6,711 nt of DNA from Deltaproteobacteria bacterium (GCA_019307645.1 JAFDJF010000141.1:1-6711), one strand, 5' to 3'. Positions 1-6,131 are shown, counted from the stretch's first letter. Translations and numbers: made by a program. Notes: a model not told the origin generated them from the sequence alone.

Positions 1-334
1 CTATCAGGTATTGGGGCCATTTCCTCCGGATACCGTGTTCCATAAAGCTGCCTCCGGGCTGTTCGATGCGGTGGTTGCCATGTATCATGACCAGGGTCTG
101 ATCCCTTTAAAGCTTCTGCATTTTTTTGACGCGGTGAATGTAACCCTGGGCCTTCCCATCATCAGGACATCGGTAGATCATGGGACTGCTTATGATATCG
201 CCGGAACAGATCAGGCAGACTCGTCAAGTCTCAAAGAAGCCATAAAACTGGCCGCCCGTATGGTGCGAAACAGGGGGCGGAGGGCAGACGGCGGATGGCA
301 GAAGAGGCGAATCGGAGAACCGGGGAAACGGTGA
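1..334 (+). CDS. pdxA: 4-hydroxythreonine-4-phosphate dehydrogenase PdxA, C-terminal part (5' end outside window)
   Basis: PdxA oxidises 4-phosphohydroxy-L-threonine with NAD+ in the DXP-dependent pathway to pyridoxal 5'-phosphate. It is a cytoplasmic, metal-dependent dimer. Reading begins in frame at base 2 ([11 protein letters not shown]...), and about 110 C-terminal residues are present. Diagnostic segments are GPFPPDT, the YHDQG motif whose His (bases 86-88) corresponds to a family metal ligand, and [14 protein letters not shown] near the end. The family normally stops soon after the helix that here reads KLAARMV. This protein instead continues for about 18 mostly basic residues encoded by a 14-bp tandem duplication, so the natural stop may have been lost. 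The stop is TGA at 332-334. uvrA follows on the same strand after 266 bp of repeats, so co-transcription is possible but not shown. The family call is secure. Confidence 0.93.
   Translation, partial: YQVLGPFPPDTVFHKAASGLFDAVVAMYHDQGLIPLKLLHFFDAVNVTLGLPIIRTSVDHGTAYDIAGTDQADSSSLKEAIKLAARMVRNRGRRADGGWQKRRIGEPGKR
276..303 (+). repeat. 14-bp imperfect tandem duplication inside the 3' end of pdxA
   Basis: Two adjacent 14-mers, GGCGGAGGGCAGAC (276-289) and GGCGGATGGCAGAA (290-303), match at 12 of 14 positions. They encode the unusual Arg/Gly-rich end of PdxA. Because 14 is not a multiple of three, the two copies are read in different frames, so this is a DNA-level duplication and not a protein repeat. 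Confidence 0.8.
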
Positions 335-347
335 AAAAGGTAAGGGC

Positions 348-382
348 AGTGACCGGTGGTTAGTAAACAGTAATCAGTGGTC
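348..382 (+). repeat. Array of five degenerate heptamers (AGTAATC type) upstream of uvrA
   Basis: Five consecutive 7-mers can be read without gaps: AGTGACC, GGTGGTT, AGTAAAC, AGTAATC, AGTGGTC. The fourth unit is the exact reverse complement of the GATTACT unit found at 511-540. The arrays at 348-382 and 511-540 are therefore inverted copies of one heptameric family around about 128 bp of non-coding DNA. No gene is visible in that spacer. Confidence 0.65.
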
Positions 383-510
383 ACGTCGAACAAAGGTCGA
401 AGGGGCGGAAAGATCGAAAGATGAATGTCCAACTCGCCTTTGTGGAGTTGAATGTTCGGTGTTCAGTTTTTTGTTCTATACCTCATTTGACGCTGCGTTT
501 TCCCAAAAGT

Positions 511-540
511 GATTACTGATTACTCTGATTACTGATCACT
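511..540 (+). repeat. Array of four GATTACT heptamers upstream of uvrA
   Basis: GATTACT occurs at 511-517, 518-524 and 527-533, followed by the one-mismatch copy GATCACT at 534-540. A CT dinucleotide separates the second and third units. The array is inverted relative to 348-382, so the two could pair as a long imperfect stem. Short motifs of type GTCGAA (about 384-419) and TTCGAC (about 566-580) also recur in inverted form, but their order is not nested with the heptamers, so one single cruciform cannot include all of them. In the rest of the 335-600 spacer the only promoter-like string is TTGACG at 487-492, and it lacks a convincing -10 partner. Confidence 0.7.
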
Positions 541-586
541 GAAGTAGTGGGCGTTCGTTTTTCTCTTTCGACTTTTCGACCCGGAT

Positions 587-599
587 GTTGTTAAACAAC
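587..599. promoter_or_regulatory. 13-bp palindrome abutting the uvrA start codon; possible operator
   Basis: GTTGTT, a central A and AACAAC form a perfect 6-bp inverted repeat that ends one base before the uvrA ATG. It occupies the place where a Shine-Dalgarno sequence would be expected, and no AGGAGG-like string is present. It could be a repressor site or a small hairpin affecting initiation. It does not match the LexA consensus forms I know (CTGT-N8-ACAG or GGTT...AACC types), so an SOS assignment is not supported. Confidence 0.3.
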
Positions 600-600
600 C

Positions 601-3417
601 ATGACAAGTGACTACATCAAAATAAAGGGTGCGAGACAACACAATCTCAAGGACATCTCCCTTGACATCCCACGGAACCAGCTGGTTGTCATTACGGGGC
701 TTTCCGGTTCAGGGAAGTCTTCCCTTGCCTTTGACACGATCTATGCAGAAGGCCAGCGGAGATATGTTGAATCTTTGTCCGCCTATGCCAGACAGTTCCT
801 GGAACAAATGGACAAACCTGATGTGGACTCCATTGAGGGATTGTCTCCTGCCATATCCATTGAACAGCGAACCTCCAGCCGCAATCCCCGCTCTACTGTT
901 GGTACGGTTACAGAGATATACGACTATTTCAGGATCCTTTTCGCCAGGGTAGGTCAACCTCATTGCCCGAAATGCAACCTGCCAATCAGCGCCCAGACCA
1001 CCCAACAGATTGTGGATCAGATCATGGAACTGGGTGAGGGGACCAGGGTTCAGATCCTGGCCCCGCTGGTTGAGGGAAGGAAAGGGGAGCATATCCAGTT
1101 ACTCCAAAGACTCCGAAAGGATGGTTTCACCCGAGTCAAAATAGATGGGGAAATCCTGCTTCTCGAGGAAGAAATTGCCCTCAACAAAAACAAAAAGCAC
1201 ACGATCAGCGTGGTCGTGGACAGGCTGATCATCAAAAAGGATGTTCAAAAACGCCTTACCGACTCTGTAGAGTTGACCCTATCTGTTTCGGAGGAGGAGA
1301 TTCTCCTTGACATCATCGGATCCGAAGAAATTTTTTTCAGCCAGAAAGCCGCATGCTCCAGGTGCGGGCTCAGCATCCCCGGACTGGAGCCCCAGATGTT
1401 TTCCTTCAACAACCCGCAGGGTGCATGCAGTGAGTGTAGCGGTCTGGGTACGAAAAGATATTTTGATCCTGACATGATCGTTCCTGACCCGGAGCTTTCC
1501 CTTCGAGAGGGAGCCATTGTCCCCTGGGCAAACCGGCATTCCGTATATTTCCAGCAAATGCTGGATTCTTTGTGTCAGCATTACGGCATTGATGTCTACG
1601 CGCCGTTCAGGAAACTGCCTGAAAAAGTTCAGGAAGCATTCCTGCATGGATCGGGGGAGGAGGAGATCAAATTCTACTTTGAGAAGGATGACCGGGTATA
1701 TTCTTATTCCCGTCCGTTTGAGGGAATAATCCCGAATCTTGAAAGGCGGTTCTATGAAACAGATTCTTATCAGGTTCAGGATGAAATCGGGAATTACATG
1801 AGTGTGATGCCCTGCCCGGCATGCAAAGGTGCCCGACTGAACCCGATCAGCCTGGCAGTCCGTGTGGGAGGAAAGGCCGTTCATGAGCTTACAGCGCTGT
1901 CCATTGAGAGGGCCTGTGAGTTTTTTGATAAACTGAAACTGGGGAGCAAGGAATCAGCCATTGCGCAAAGGGTTCTTAAGGGAATCAAGGACCGCCTCAG
2001 TTTTTTGAGGAGCGTGGGGCTTGATTACCTTACTATCGACCGATCGTCAGCCACCCTCTCCGGGGGTGAGACCCAGCGGATTCGACTGGCAACCCAAATC
2101 AGTTCAGGTCTGGCCGGTGTTCTTTATGTCCTGGATGAGCCCAGCATCGGCCTCCATCAAAGGGACAATCTCAGACTCCTGGAGAATTTAAAGAATCTCA
2201 GGGATCTGGGGAATACGGTTCTTGTAGTGGAACATGATGCCGAGACCATTATGTCTGCAGACCATGTAATTGATATGGGACCGGGAGCAGGCCGCAAAGG
2301 CGGACATGTGGTGTTCCAGGGGACCTCCAAAGATCTGGTTCGTGATGATGCATCGCTGACCGGCCAGTATCTGGCAGGAAAAAAGTCTATCCCCATCCCC
2401 GGGTCCAGGAGAAAAGGAAACGGGAAAACGATTGTGATAGAGGGCGCCAGGGAAAACAACTTGAAAGATATTCTCGTAGAAATCCCGCTTGGAACCTTTA
2501 CCTGTGTGAGCGGCGTTTCAGGCTCTGGAAAGAGCAGCCTGGTCAACGGCATCCTCTACCCTGCCCTGTCACAGAGACTCTACCGCTCCAAAAACCGGGT
2601 CGGCCGCGTAAGATCCGTCAAAGGGATCCACCATATCGACAAGGCAATCAACATAGACCAGAACCCCATCGGCAGGACCCCCCGCTCCAATCCGGCCACC
2701 TACACCGGAGTTTTTACCCATATCCGCGAGCTTTTTTCCATGCTGCCCGAATCCAGGGTCAGGGGGTACAAACCCGGGAGATTCAGCTTTAACGTAAAAG
2801 GGGGGAGATGTGAGGTCTGCAGGGGTGATGGCATTATTAAGATTGAGATGCATTTTCTCCCGGATGTTTATGTCAGATGCGACACATGCAAGGGCTTTCG
2901 CTACAACCGGGACACATTAGAGGTAAAATACAAAGGATATACGATTGCAGACATCCTGGATATGACAGTGAACCAGGCCTTTGCCTTTTTTGAGACCATC
3001 CCGGCCATCAAGAACAAGCTAAAGACCCTTGTGGACGTGGGGTTGGGCTATATCAAACTGGGGCAGCAGGCCACAACGCTTTCAGGTGGTGAAGCCCAAA
3101 GGGTAAAGCTTTCCAAAGAATTGAGTAAAAGAAATACAGGTAGAACACTCTATCTGCTTGATGAACCCACAACAGGTCTCCATTTTGCTGATATCAAGAA
3201 ACTTCTTGAAGTCCTGAACTATCTGGTTGAGTTAAAGAATACGGTGGTGGTCATCGAACACAACATGGATGTGATCAAGACAGCCGATTATATTATTGAT
3301 CTTGGCCCGGAGGGAGGAGAGGAAGGGGGTTATGTTGTTGACACTGGAACTCCGGAGAAGATAGCAAAAAGCAAAGGTTCGTACACAGGTCAGTTCCTGA
3401 AAAAAGTCCTTACATAG
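601..3417 (+). CDS. uvrA: Excinuclease ABC subunit UvrA, complete (938 aa)
   Basis: UvrA is the damage-sensing ATPase of nucleotide excision repair. As a dimer it loads UvrB onto lesions in the cytoplasm. Both ABC modules are complete. Module 1 has Walker [10 protein letters not shown] (33-41), signature LSGGE (486-490), Walker B ending in D512-E513 and H-loop H545. Module 2 has Walker [10 protein letters not shown] (638-646), LSGGE (827-831), D854-E855 and H887. Two zinc modules are visible: C252/C255/C276/C279 and C737/C740/C760/C763. An extra CPKC lies at 122-125. Length is typical for the family (about 940 aa). The start at [12 protein letters not shown] is supported by alignment with the usual N-terminus (a short lead, then I-x-[IV]-x-G-A-R), although no good ribosome binding site precedes it. 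The last 8 bp overlap the end of convergent rex. No frameshift or missing catalytic residue was seen. Confidence 0.98.
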   Translation: MTSDYIKIKGARQHNLKDISLDIPRNQLVVITGLSGSGKSSLAFDTIYAEGQRRYVESLSAYARQFLEQMDKPDVDSIEGLSPAISIEQRTSSRNPRSTVGTVTEIYDYFRILFARVGQPHCPKCNLPISAQTTQQIVDQIMELGEGTRVQILAPLVEGRKGEHIQLLQRLRKDGFTRVKIDGEILLLEEEIALNKNKKHTISVVVDRLIIKKDVQKRLTDSVELTLSVSEEEILLDIIGSEEIFFSQKAACSRCGLSIPGLEPQMFSFNNPQGACSECSGLGTKRYFDPDMIVPDPELSLREGAIVPWANRHSVYFQQMLDSLCQHYGIDVYAPFRKLPEKVQEAFLHGSGEEEIKFYFEKDDRVYSYSRPFEGIIPNLERRFYETDSYQVQDEIGNYMSVMPCPACKGARLNPISLAVRVGGKAVHELTALSIERACEFFDKLKLGSKESAIAQRVLKGIKDRLSFLRSVGLDYLTIDRSSATLSGGETQRIRLATQISSGLAGVLYVLDEPSIGLHQRDNLRLLENLKNLRDLGNTVLVVEHDAETIMSADHVIDMGPGAGRKGGHVVFQGTSKDLVRDDASLTGQYLAGKKSIPIPGSRRKGNGKTIVIEGARENNLKDILVEIPLGTFTCVSGVSGSGKSSLVNGILYPALSQRLYRSKNRVGRVRSVKGIHHIDKAINIDQNPIGRTPRSNPATYTGVFTHIRELFSMLPESRVRGYKPGRFSFNVKGGRCEVCRGDGIIKIEMHFLPDVYVRCDTCKGFRYNRDTLEVKYKGYTIADILDMTVNQAFAFFETIPAIKNKLKTLVDVGLGYIKLGQQATTLSGGEAQRVKLSKELSKRNTGRTLYLLDEPTTGLHFADIKKLLEVLNYLVELKNTVVVIEHNMDVIKTADYIIDLGPEGGEEGGYVVDTGTPEKIAKSKGSYTGQFLKKVLT

Positions 3418-4051
3418 CGGGAACTTTTGAAATATGATAAGCTAGATTCTCGAACCTGACAGTAAAATCCACATTCTCTATCGCATATCCCTTGGGCGTT
3501 TTTACCTGGGTCGGCGAAAAATTGAGGATTCCTTTTATTCCGGCATCCATGAGCAGATCTGCAACCCGCTGTGCTGCATCCGGCGGTGTGGTGATGACTC
3601 CTATCTGGACTTGCAGTGCCCTAATCAGTTCCCGGAGTCTGAAAACAGGTTCAATGACCAATCCGCAGGGCAGTTTTTCCCCAACTTTCTTTGGATCCTT
3701 ATCAAAGGCGGCCACAAACCTGTATCCCATTTTTCTGAAGTTTTCATTCTCCACGATGGCATGGCCCAGGTTGCCCATGCCGACAATGCAGAGTGTCCAC
3801 TCCCTGTCGGTTGCCAGGATTTTCTTGATCTCCCGCAATAGATCGCCCACATCATACCCGACCCCACGGACGCCAAATTCTCCAAAGTATGCCAGATCCT
3901 TTCTTACCTGCGCGGGATTGACACTACAAAATTCCGCAAGTTTTTCAGATGAGATGACAGAAACGCCGCTTTCCAGAAGTGCCCTGAGCGGTCTTGAATA
4001 CAGTGCAAGGCGTGCTATCGCGGCATCTGGTATTTTTGTTGTTTTTTTCAT
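3410..4051 (-). CDS. rex: Redox-sensing transcriptional repressor Rex, complete (213 aa)
   Basis: Rex is a homodimeric repressor that binds TTGTGA-N6-TCACAA operators when NADH is low and releases them when NADH rises. Residues 1-70 form the winged helix, with the recognition segment [19 protein letters not shown] at about 45-63. Residues 87 onward form a Rossmann fold with GMGNLG (91-96) and the acidic strand end FDKDP (116-120), which contacts the dinucleotide ribose. NFSP (178-181) is a conserved family motif. The C-terminal helix (about 198-210) should swap between subunits. The start at MKKTTKIP is the usual Rex N-terminus. The region before the ATG lacks a good Shine-Dalgarno sequence; AGGA is 16 nt away, inside the neighbouring MITE. 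The 3' end overlaps uvrA tail to tail. rex lies downstream of atpE but is separated from it by a terminator, so it is probably a separate transcript. Confidence 0.96.
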   Translation of the reverse strand: MKKTTKIPDAAIARLALYSRPLRALLESGVSVISSEKLAEFCSVNPAQVRKDLAYFGEFGVRGVGYDVGDLLREIKKILATDREWTLCIVGMGNLGHAIVENENFRKMGYRFVAAFDKDPKKVGEKLPCGLVIEPVFRLRELIRALQVQIGVITTPPDAAQRVADLLMDAGIKGILNFSPTQVKTPKGYAIENVDFTVRFENLAYHISKVPAM

Positions 4052-4080
4052 CGGTTAGAATTGATGGTCCTGTAAAAAGT

Positions 4081-4108
4081 CGTCACTCCGGTGAAAACCG
4101 GAGTCTAG
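4081..4108 (+). repeat. REP-like palindromic unit, copy 1 (inside the MITE)
   Basis: This 28-bp unit contains the perfect hairpin ACTCCGG, loop TGAAAA, CCGGAGT (4085-4104), flanked by CGTC on the left and CTAG on the right. It matches the reverse complement of copy 2 (4133-4160) everywhere except two compensating arm positions and the loop. The CGTCATTCCGG...CCGGAATCTAG pattern resembles short palindromic repeats scattered through many proteobacterial genomes. Confidence 0.75.
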
Positions 4109-4132
4109 ATAAGCTGGAACTATTTGATATAA

Positions 4133-4160
4133 CTAGATTCCGGCCTCCGCCGGAATGACG
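4133..4160 (-). repeat. REP-like palindromic unit, copy 2 (inside the MITE)
   Basis: This copy has a perfect 8-bp hairpin: ATTCCGGC, loop CTCC, GCCGGAAT (4137-4156), flanked by CTAG and GACG. It is in inverted orientation relative to copy 1, separated by 24 bp of AT-rich DNA. Each copy can fold alone, or the two can pair with each other and extend the outer terminal repeats into one long stem. Confidence 0.75.
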
Positions 4161-4240
4161 AAGGAGGGTGTTTCCTGACTTTTTACGAGTCCATCAGAAT
4201 TAAATATTTGCAACCGGCAGATATCTGAAAATATAAGGCT

Positions 4241-4258
4241 TTGTGAATTTTTGCACGT
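4241..4258 (-). promoter_or_regulatory. Degenerate Rex-box-like site upstream of rex
   Basis: The + strand reads TTGTGAATTTTTGCACGT. The left half TTGTGAA is a perfect Rex half-site. The right half keeps only TxCAC of TTCACAA. On the - strand it is followed by TATATT (4230-4235), a plausible -10, with GTGCAA (4251-4256) as a poor -35 at a short 15-bp spacing. If real, this would be the ancestral rex promoter with an autoregulatory operator, now about 190 bp from the start codon because of the MITE. AT-rich chance similarity cannot be excluded. Confidence 0.35.
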
Positions 4259-4265
4259 ATCTCTG

Positions 4266-4294
4266 AAAAAAAAGAGGGCCTTGAATAGACCCTC
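4266..4294 (-). terminator. Intrinsic terminator of the atpZIBE cluster
   Basis: Read on the - strand, GAGGGTC, a 7-nt loop (TATTCAA) and GGCCCTC form a 7-bp stem with one G-U pair, followed directly by eight T residues (4273-4266). It begins 27 bp past the atpE stop. It marks the end of the Fo transcript, so atpF, atpH and the F1 genes are not simply continued here. Confidence 0.88.
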
Positions 4295-4321
4295 GCTATG
4301 TGTTTTGTTCAATAAATCTAA

Positions 4322-4693
4322 TTACCCACCCACGATTGCCGTTAGAATATCCTTTGCAGGAATTCGGCCCATCAGTATAAAGCAAATGACCAGGGCATAG
4401 ATACAGAGGGACTCGATCAGTGCCAGACCAATAATCATGGTGGTCATGATCTTTCCGCCGGCTTCCGGGTTTCTGGCCGTTCCCATGAGGGCGCCATTAA
4501 TGGCGTTACCCATACCAAGGCCGGTTCCAAGGGCTGCAACGCCAATAGCAAAACCACAGGCTAAGGCAATTCCAAAAAATACCCACAGTCCAGCTACTTG
4601 CACTTCAGCTGCTACCTCCCCAGCCGTTGCCATGGTTGAAATACCCATAACCAGAACAGCTGTGAGGGTCCCGATTAAACTCTTTTTCGACAT
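4322..4693 (-). CDS. atpE: F-type ATP synthase Fo subunit c, with an N-terminal signal-like extension (123 aa)
   Basis: Subunit c forms the membrane rotor ring that carries ions past subunit a. The core hairpin spans about 34-108: helix 1 with the glycine pattern GTGLGMG (56-62), the polar loop ARNPE (73-77) that meets F1, and helix 2 with the ion-binding carboxylate E94 in LIESLCIY. The protein is longer than the usual 75-90 residues because residues 1-24 look like a signal peptide: KK, a hydrophobic stretch, then ATA before G25. Cleavage would leave about 99 residues with a periplasmic N-terminus, which is the normal topology. S95 and Y99 match Na+-type c subunits, but the Gln of helix 1 is replaced by M61, so H+ coupling is more likely. 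The start is fixed by a strong ribosome binding site. It is the last gene of the cluster. Confidence 0.96.
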   Translation of the reverse strand: MSKKSLIGTLTAVLVMGISTMATAGEVAAEVQVAGLWVFFGIALACGFAIGVAALGTGLGMGNAINGALMGTARNPEAGGKIMTTMIIGLALIESLCIYALVICFILMGRIPAKDILTAIVGG

Positions 4694-4698
4694 TTGAT

Positions 4699-4704
4699 CC
4701 TCCT
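4699..4704 (-). promoter_or_regulatory. Perfect Shine-Dalgarno sequence of atpE
   Basis: AGGAGG on the - strand ends 5 nt before the atpE ATG. It is the strongest ribosome binding site in the window, fitting the need for many more c subunits than a or I subunits from one mRNA. It also supports translation starting before the signal-like N-terminus and not at a later Met. Confidence 0.85.
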
Positions 4705-4754
4705 TTCAAAGTTTGTTTATATGGCCTTCTTCCATTAAAATAAAAAATTCGATA

Positions 4755-5444
4755 TTAATGAGCGTGTTCCATGGAACCTACAAAATAAATGGTGGACAGT
4801 AGCATGAAAACCAGTGCCTGTATTAGGCTCACAAGTATACCCAGAAACAGGATCGGCAGCGGGGCCAGATAAAGGCCGCCCAACAGAAATAATATTGTAA
4901 GCACTGTTTCCTTCCCAAAAATATTACCGAAGAGCCGGACACTCAAGGACATGACACGGGCAAGATGCCCGATAAGCTCAATGGGAAAAAGAAGAGGAGC
5001 CAGCCACCATACCGGCCCCAGAAAATGCTTAATATATTTAACACCGTGGTATTTGACCCCGATAATATGTGTGAAGACAAACGTACATAAGGCCAGGGCC
5101 AGGGTCGTGTTAAGATTGGCAGTGGGAGAGAAGAAACCCGGCATCAGACCAATAAGATTAGAAATTAGGATGAAAAGAAAAACGGTGGCTAGAAATGGAA
5201 AAAATGCCTTTCCTTCCGGTCCGGTAATTTCCACAATAAAATTTTCGAGTCCATCAATAATAACCTCAAAAAAATTCTGCCCCTTTTTGGGAATAAGTTG
5301 AACACCTTTCCCGAAAATAATACCGCTTATTATAAGTATGCCCATAACCAGCCACATGTATGTTACATGATGATAGTCAGCAGGATGGGCCATACCCAGT
5401 GTTGACAAAAGGGAATCTATGAAGAAAATGGGATGAAAATCCAT
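4755..5444 (-). CDS. atpB: F-type ATP synthase Fo subunit a (229 aa)
   Basis: Subunit a is the stator membrane protein that supplies the two ion half-channels beside the c ring. The family hallmark SLSVRLFGNIFG is present, with the essential Arg at R170 (E. coli R210) and E179 nine residues later (E. coli E219). The C-terminal motif SLIQALVFMLLSTIY (206-220) is also typical. Hydrophobic segments lie at about 28-47, 80-103, 112-131, 144-166, 180-199 and 200-223. Length is at the short end of the family. It begins 3 nt after the atpI stop and precedes atpE by 61 bp, consistent with one transcript. Confidence 0.97.
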   Translation of the reverse strand: MDFHPIFFIDSLLSTLGMAHPADYHHVTYMWLVMGILIISGIIFGKGVQLIPKKGQNFFEVIIDGLENFIVEITGPEGKAFFPFLATVFLFILISNLIGLMPGFFSPTANLNTTLALALCTFVFTHIIGVKYHGVKYIKHFLGPVWWLAPLLFPIELIGHLARVMSLSVRLFGNIFGKETVLTILFLLGGLYLAPLPILFLGILVSLIQALVFMLLSTIYFVGSMEHAH

Positions 5445-5447
5445 GAG

Positions 5448-5837
5448 TTATACTGCCTCCCCGGATGATATTTTTATAGCAAAACGTATGCCTAGACTAA
5501 CGATGTTGATGACCACGATAGAGAGCCCGATGAACAACCCGATAATATCTACCCATTCATTTGTGGCCAGGATATAGAGAATTATACCTAAAATAGCAAG
5601 CCTAAAATAGTATTGTGCAACAATAGACTTTTTTTTATTAATCATAACGCCCTCAGGCGAAAAGGCGCTGCGGATTGTGTATTGAAGTAGGTTGAAATTG
5701 GCTATTGCGATCAACCCTCCAACGATTATTCCCAGAGTAAAGGCGGGACTCATGAAAAAAAAGCTCAACGATCCGAAGATCATCAGGATAAGCCAGCCCT
5801 GAGCTTTAAAATGTTTGGAGATTATTTCCCAGTCCAT
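5448..5837 (-). CDS. atpI: ATP synthase accessory subunit I (AtpI family), 129 aa
   Basis: AtpI-type proteins are small membrane proteins that help assemble or stabilise the c ring; they are not part of the catalytic core. Four hydrophobic segments are visible at about 14-30, 32-50, 76-91 and 97-119, with a basic cytoplasmic stretch NKKK at 67-70. The start MDWEIISKHF is chosen because its ATG overlaps the atpZ stop as TAATG (translational coupling). An in-frame start 29 codons earlier would overlap most of the 3' half of atpZ and adds a non-membrane lead unlike the family. The family call rests on size, topology and position between atpZ and atpB, since sequence conservation in this family is low. 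Confidence 0.8.
   Translation of the reverse strand: MDWEIISKHFKAQGWLILMIFGSLSFFFMSPAFTLGIIVGGLIAIANFNLLQYTIRSAFSPEGVMINKKKSIVAQYYFRLAILGIILYILATNEWVDIIGLFIGLSIVVINIVSLGIRFAIKISSGEAV
5456..5461 (-). promoter_or_regulatory. Shine-Dalgarno sequence of atpB inside the end of atpI
   Basis: GGGAGG on the - strand lies 11 nt before the atpB ATG and within the last codons of atpI, so translation of the two genes is likely coupled. The spacing is slightly long. Confidence 0.65.
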
Positions 5838-6055
5838 TATATTTTCTTGGCCCTTTGGTACATCAGATAAAGATTTCTGAACGCAGCGGCAATGCCCAGA
5901 CCCAGACCAATATACAAAAACCATGGATCGGTTCCGAACTTTTCATCGATATAGTAACCGATCAAGACGCCTATGACGATAGACAGGGCCATGGCAAGAC
6001 CGATGGAGCTGAAGTAGGCCAGGTCTTTGATGCTTTTTTTCAGGTCTTCGTCCAT
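5837..6055 (-). CDS. atpZ: AtpZ family protein, first gene of the Fo cluster (72 aa)
   Basis: AtpZ is a two-helix membrane protein usually encoded before atpI and atpB. It has been linked to Mg2+/Ca2+ handling and to ATP synthase assembly in other bacteria. Here the charged N-terminus MDEDLKKSIKD is followed by a transmembrane helix (about 13-34), the family-type loop GYYIDEKFGTDPW (33-45), a second helix (about 46-59) and a basic C-terminus with FRNLYLMYQRAKK. The stop overlaps the atpI start by one base (TAATG). No good Shine-Dalgarno sequence precedes the ATG. It is the first gene after the promoter and Rex-type operator. Confidence 0.85.
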   Translation of the reverse strand: MDEDLKKSIKDLAYFSSIGLAMALSIVIGVLIGYYIDEKFGTDPWFLYIGLGLGIAAAFRNLYLMYQRAKKI

Positions 6056-6095
6056 TATATTGCCAAGAACCGCAAACCCTGTCTATAAACTGAGG

Positions 6096-6113
6096 TTGTG
6101 ATATTTATCACAA
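6096..6113. promoter_or_regulatory. Rex operator (Rex box) in the ATP synthase promoter
   Basis: TTGTGATATTTATCACAA has perfect 8-bp arms (TTGTGATA / TATCACAA) around a central TT, and matches the Rex consensus TTGTGA-N6-TCACAA at all 12 defined positions. It covers the predicted -10 element of the atpZ promoter, about 41 bp before the atpZ ATG, a geometry suited to repression. The rex gene is in the same window. The core TGTGA-N6-TCACA also fits CRP/FNR-family sites, so a CRP-like regulator is the main alternative. Confidence 0.8.
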
Positions 6114-6131
6114 GATATTAATTAAAGTCAA
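6104..6131 (-). promoter_or_regulatory. Candidate sigma-70-type promoter of atpZIBE
   Basis: On the - strand TTGACT (6126-6131) is followed after 16 bp by GATAAA (6104-6109). The -35 matches 5 of 6 consensus bases and the -10 matches 4 of 6. TAAATA with an 18-bp spacer is an alternative -10. The predicted start near 6097 gives a leader of about 40 nt. The DNA just upstream is AT-rich. Confidence 0.6.

Larger units (their letters stand above)
4063..4195. mobile_element. MITE-like element, 133 bp, 19-bp terminal inverted repeats, 6-bp target duplication
   Basis: The left end (4063-4081, GATGGTCCTGTAAAAAGTC) and the reverse complement of the right end (4177-4195, GATGGACTCGTAAAAAGTC) match at 16 of 19 positions. 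AGAATT immediately flanks both sides (4057-4062 and 4196-4201), as expected for a target-site duplication. The element has no coding capacity, so it would need a transposase from elsewhere. Inside are two inverted 28-bp REP-like units. It sits 11 nt upstream of the rex start codon, so any rex transcript starting farther upstream carries it in its leader. The transposon family cannot be named from these data. Confidence 0.75.

Noticed and set aside
211..432. A 73-codon - strand frame across the pdxA end and spacer
   Set aside because: It runs through repeat DNA and antisense to pdxA, with low-complexity composition and no initiation signal.
430..450. Hairpin CAACTC / GAGTTG as a pdxA terminator
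   Set aside because: The stem is only 6 bp with a 9-nt loop, no T-tract follows, and it lies 96 bp after the stop.
487..516. uvrA promoter from TTGACG plus GATTAC
   Set aside because: The -35 is good, but the -10 is poor and falls in the heptamer array. Not enough for a call.
1279..1884. A 201-codon open frame on the - strand within uvrA
   Set aside because: It is antisense to an intact, highly conserved uvrA, and its product shows no domain-like pattern.
3492..4058. A 188-codon open frame on the + strand opposite rex
   Set aside because: It is fully antisense to rex, whose protein has all Rex family motifs. The translated + strand product has no recognisable domain and no ribosome binding site.
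4081..4160. CRISPR array from the repeated palindromes in the rex upstream region
   Set aside because: There are only two units, in inverted and not direct orientation, inside one transposon-like element, with no spacer set.
5838..5924. N-terminal extension of atpI by 29 codons
   Set aside because: It would overlap atpZ and adds a Cys/Gly-rich lead unlike the family. The ATG in the TAATG overlap with the atpZ stop is the better start.
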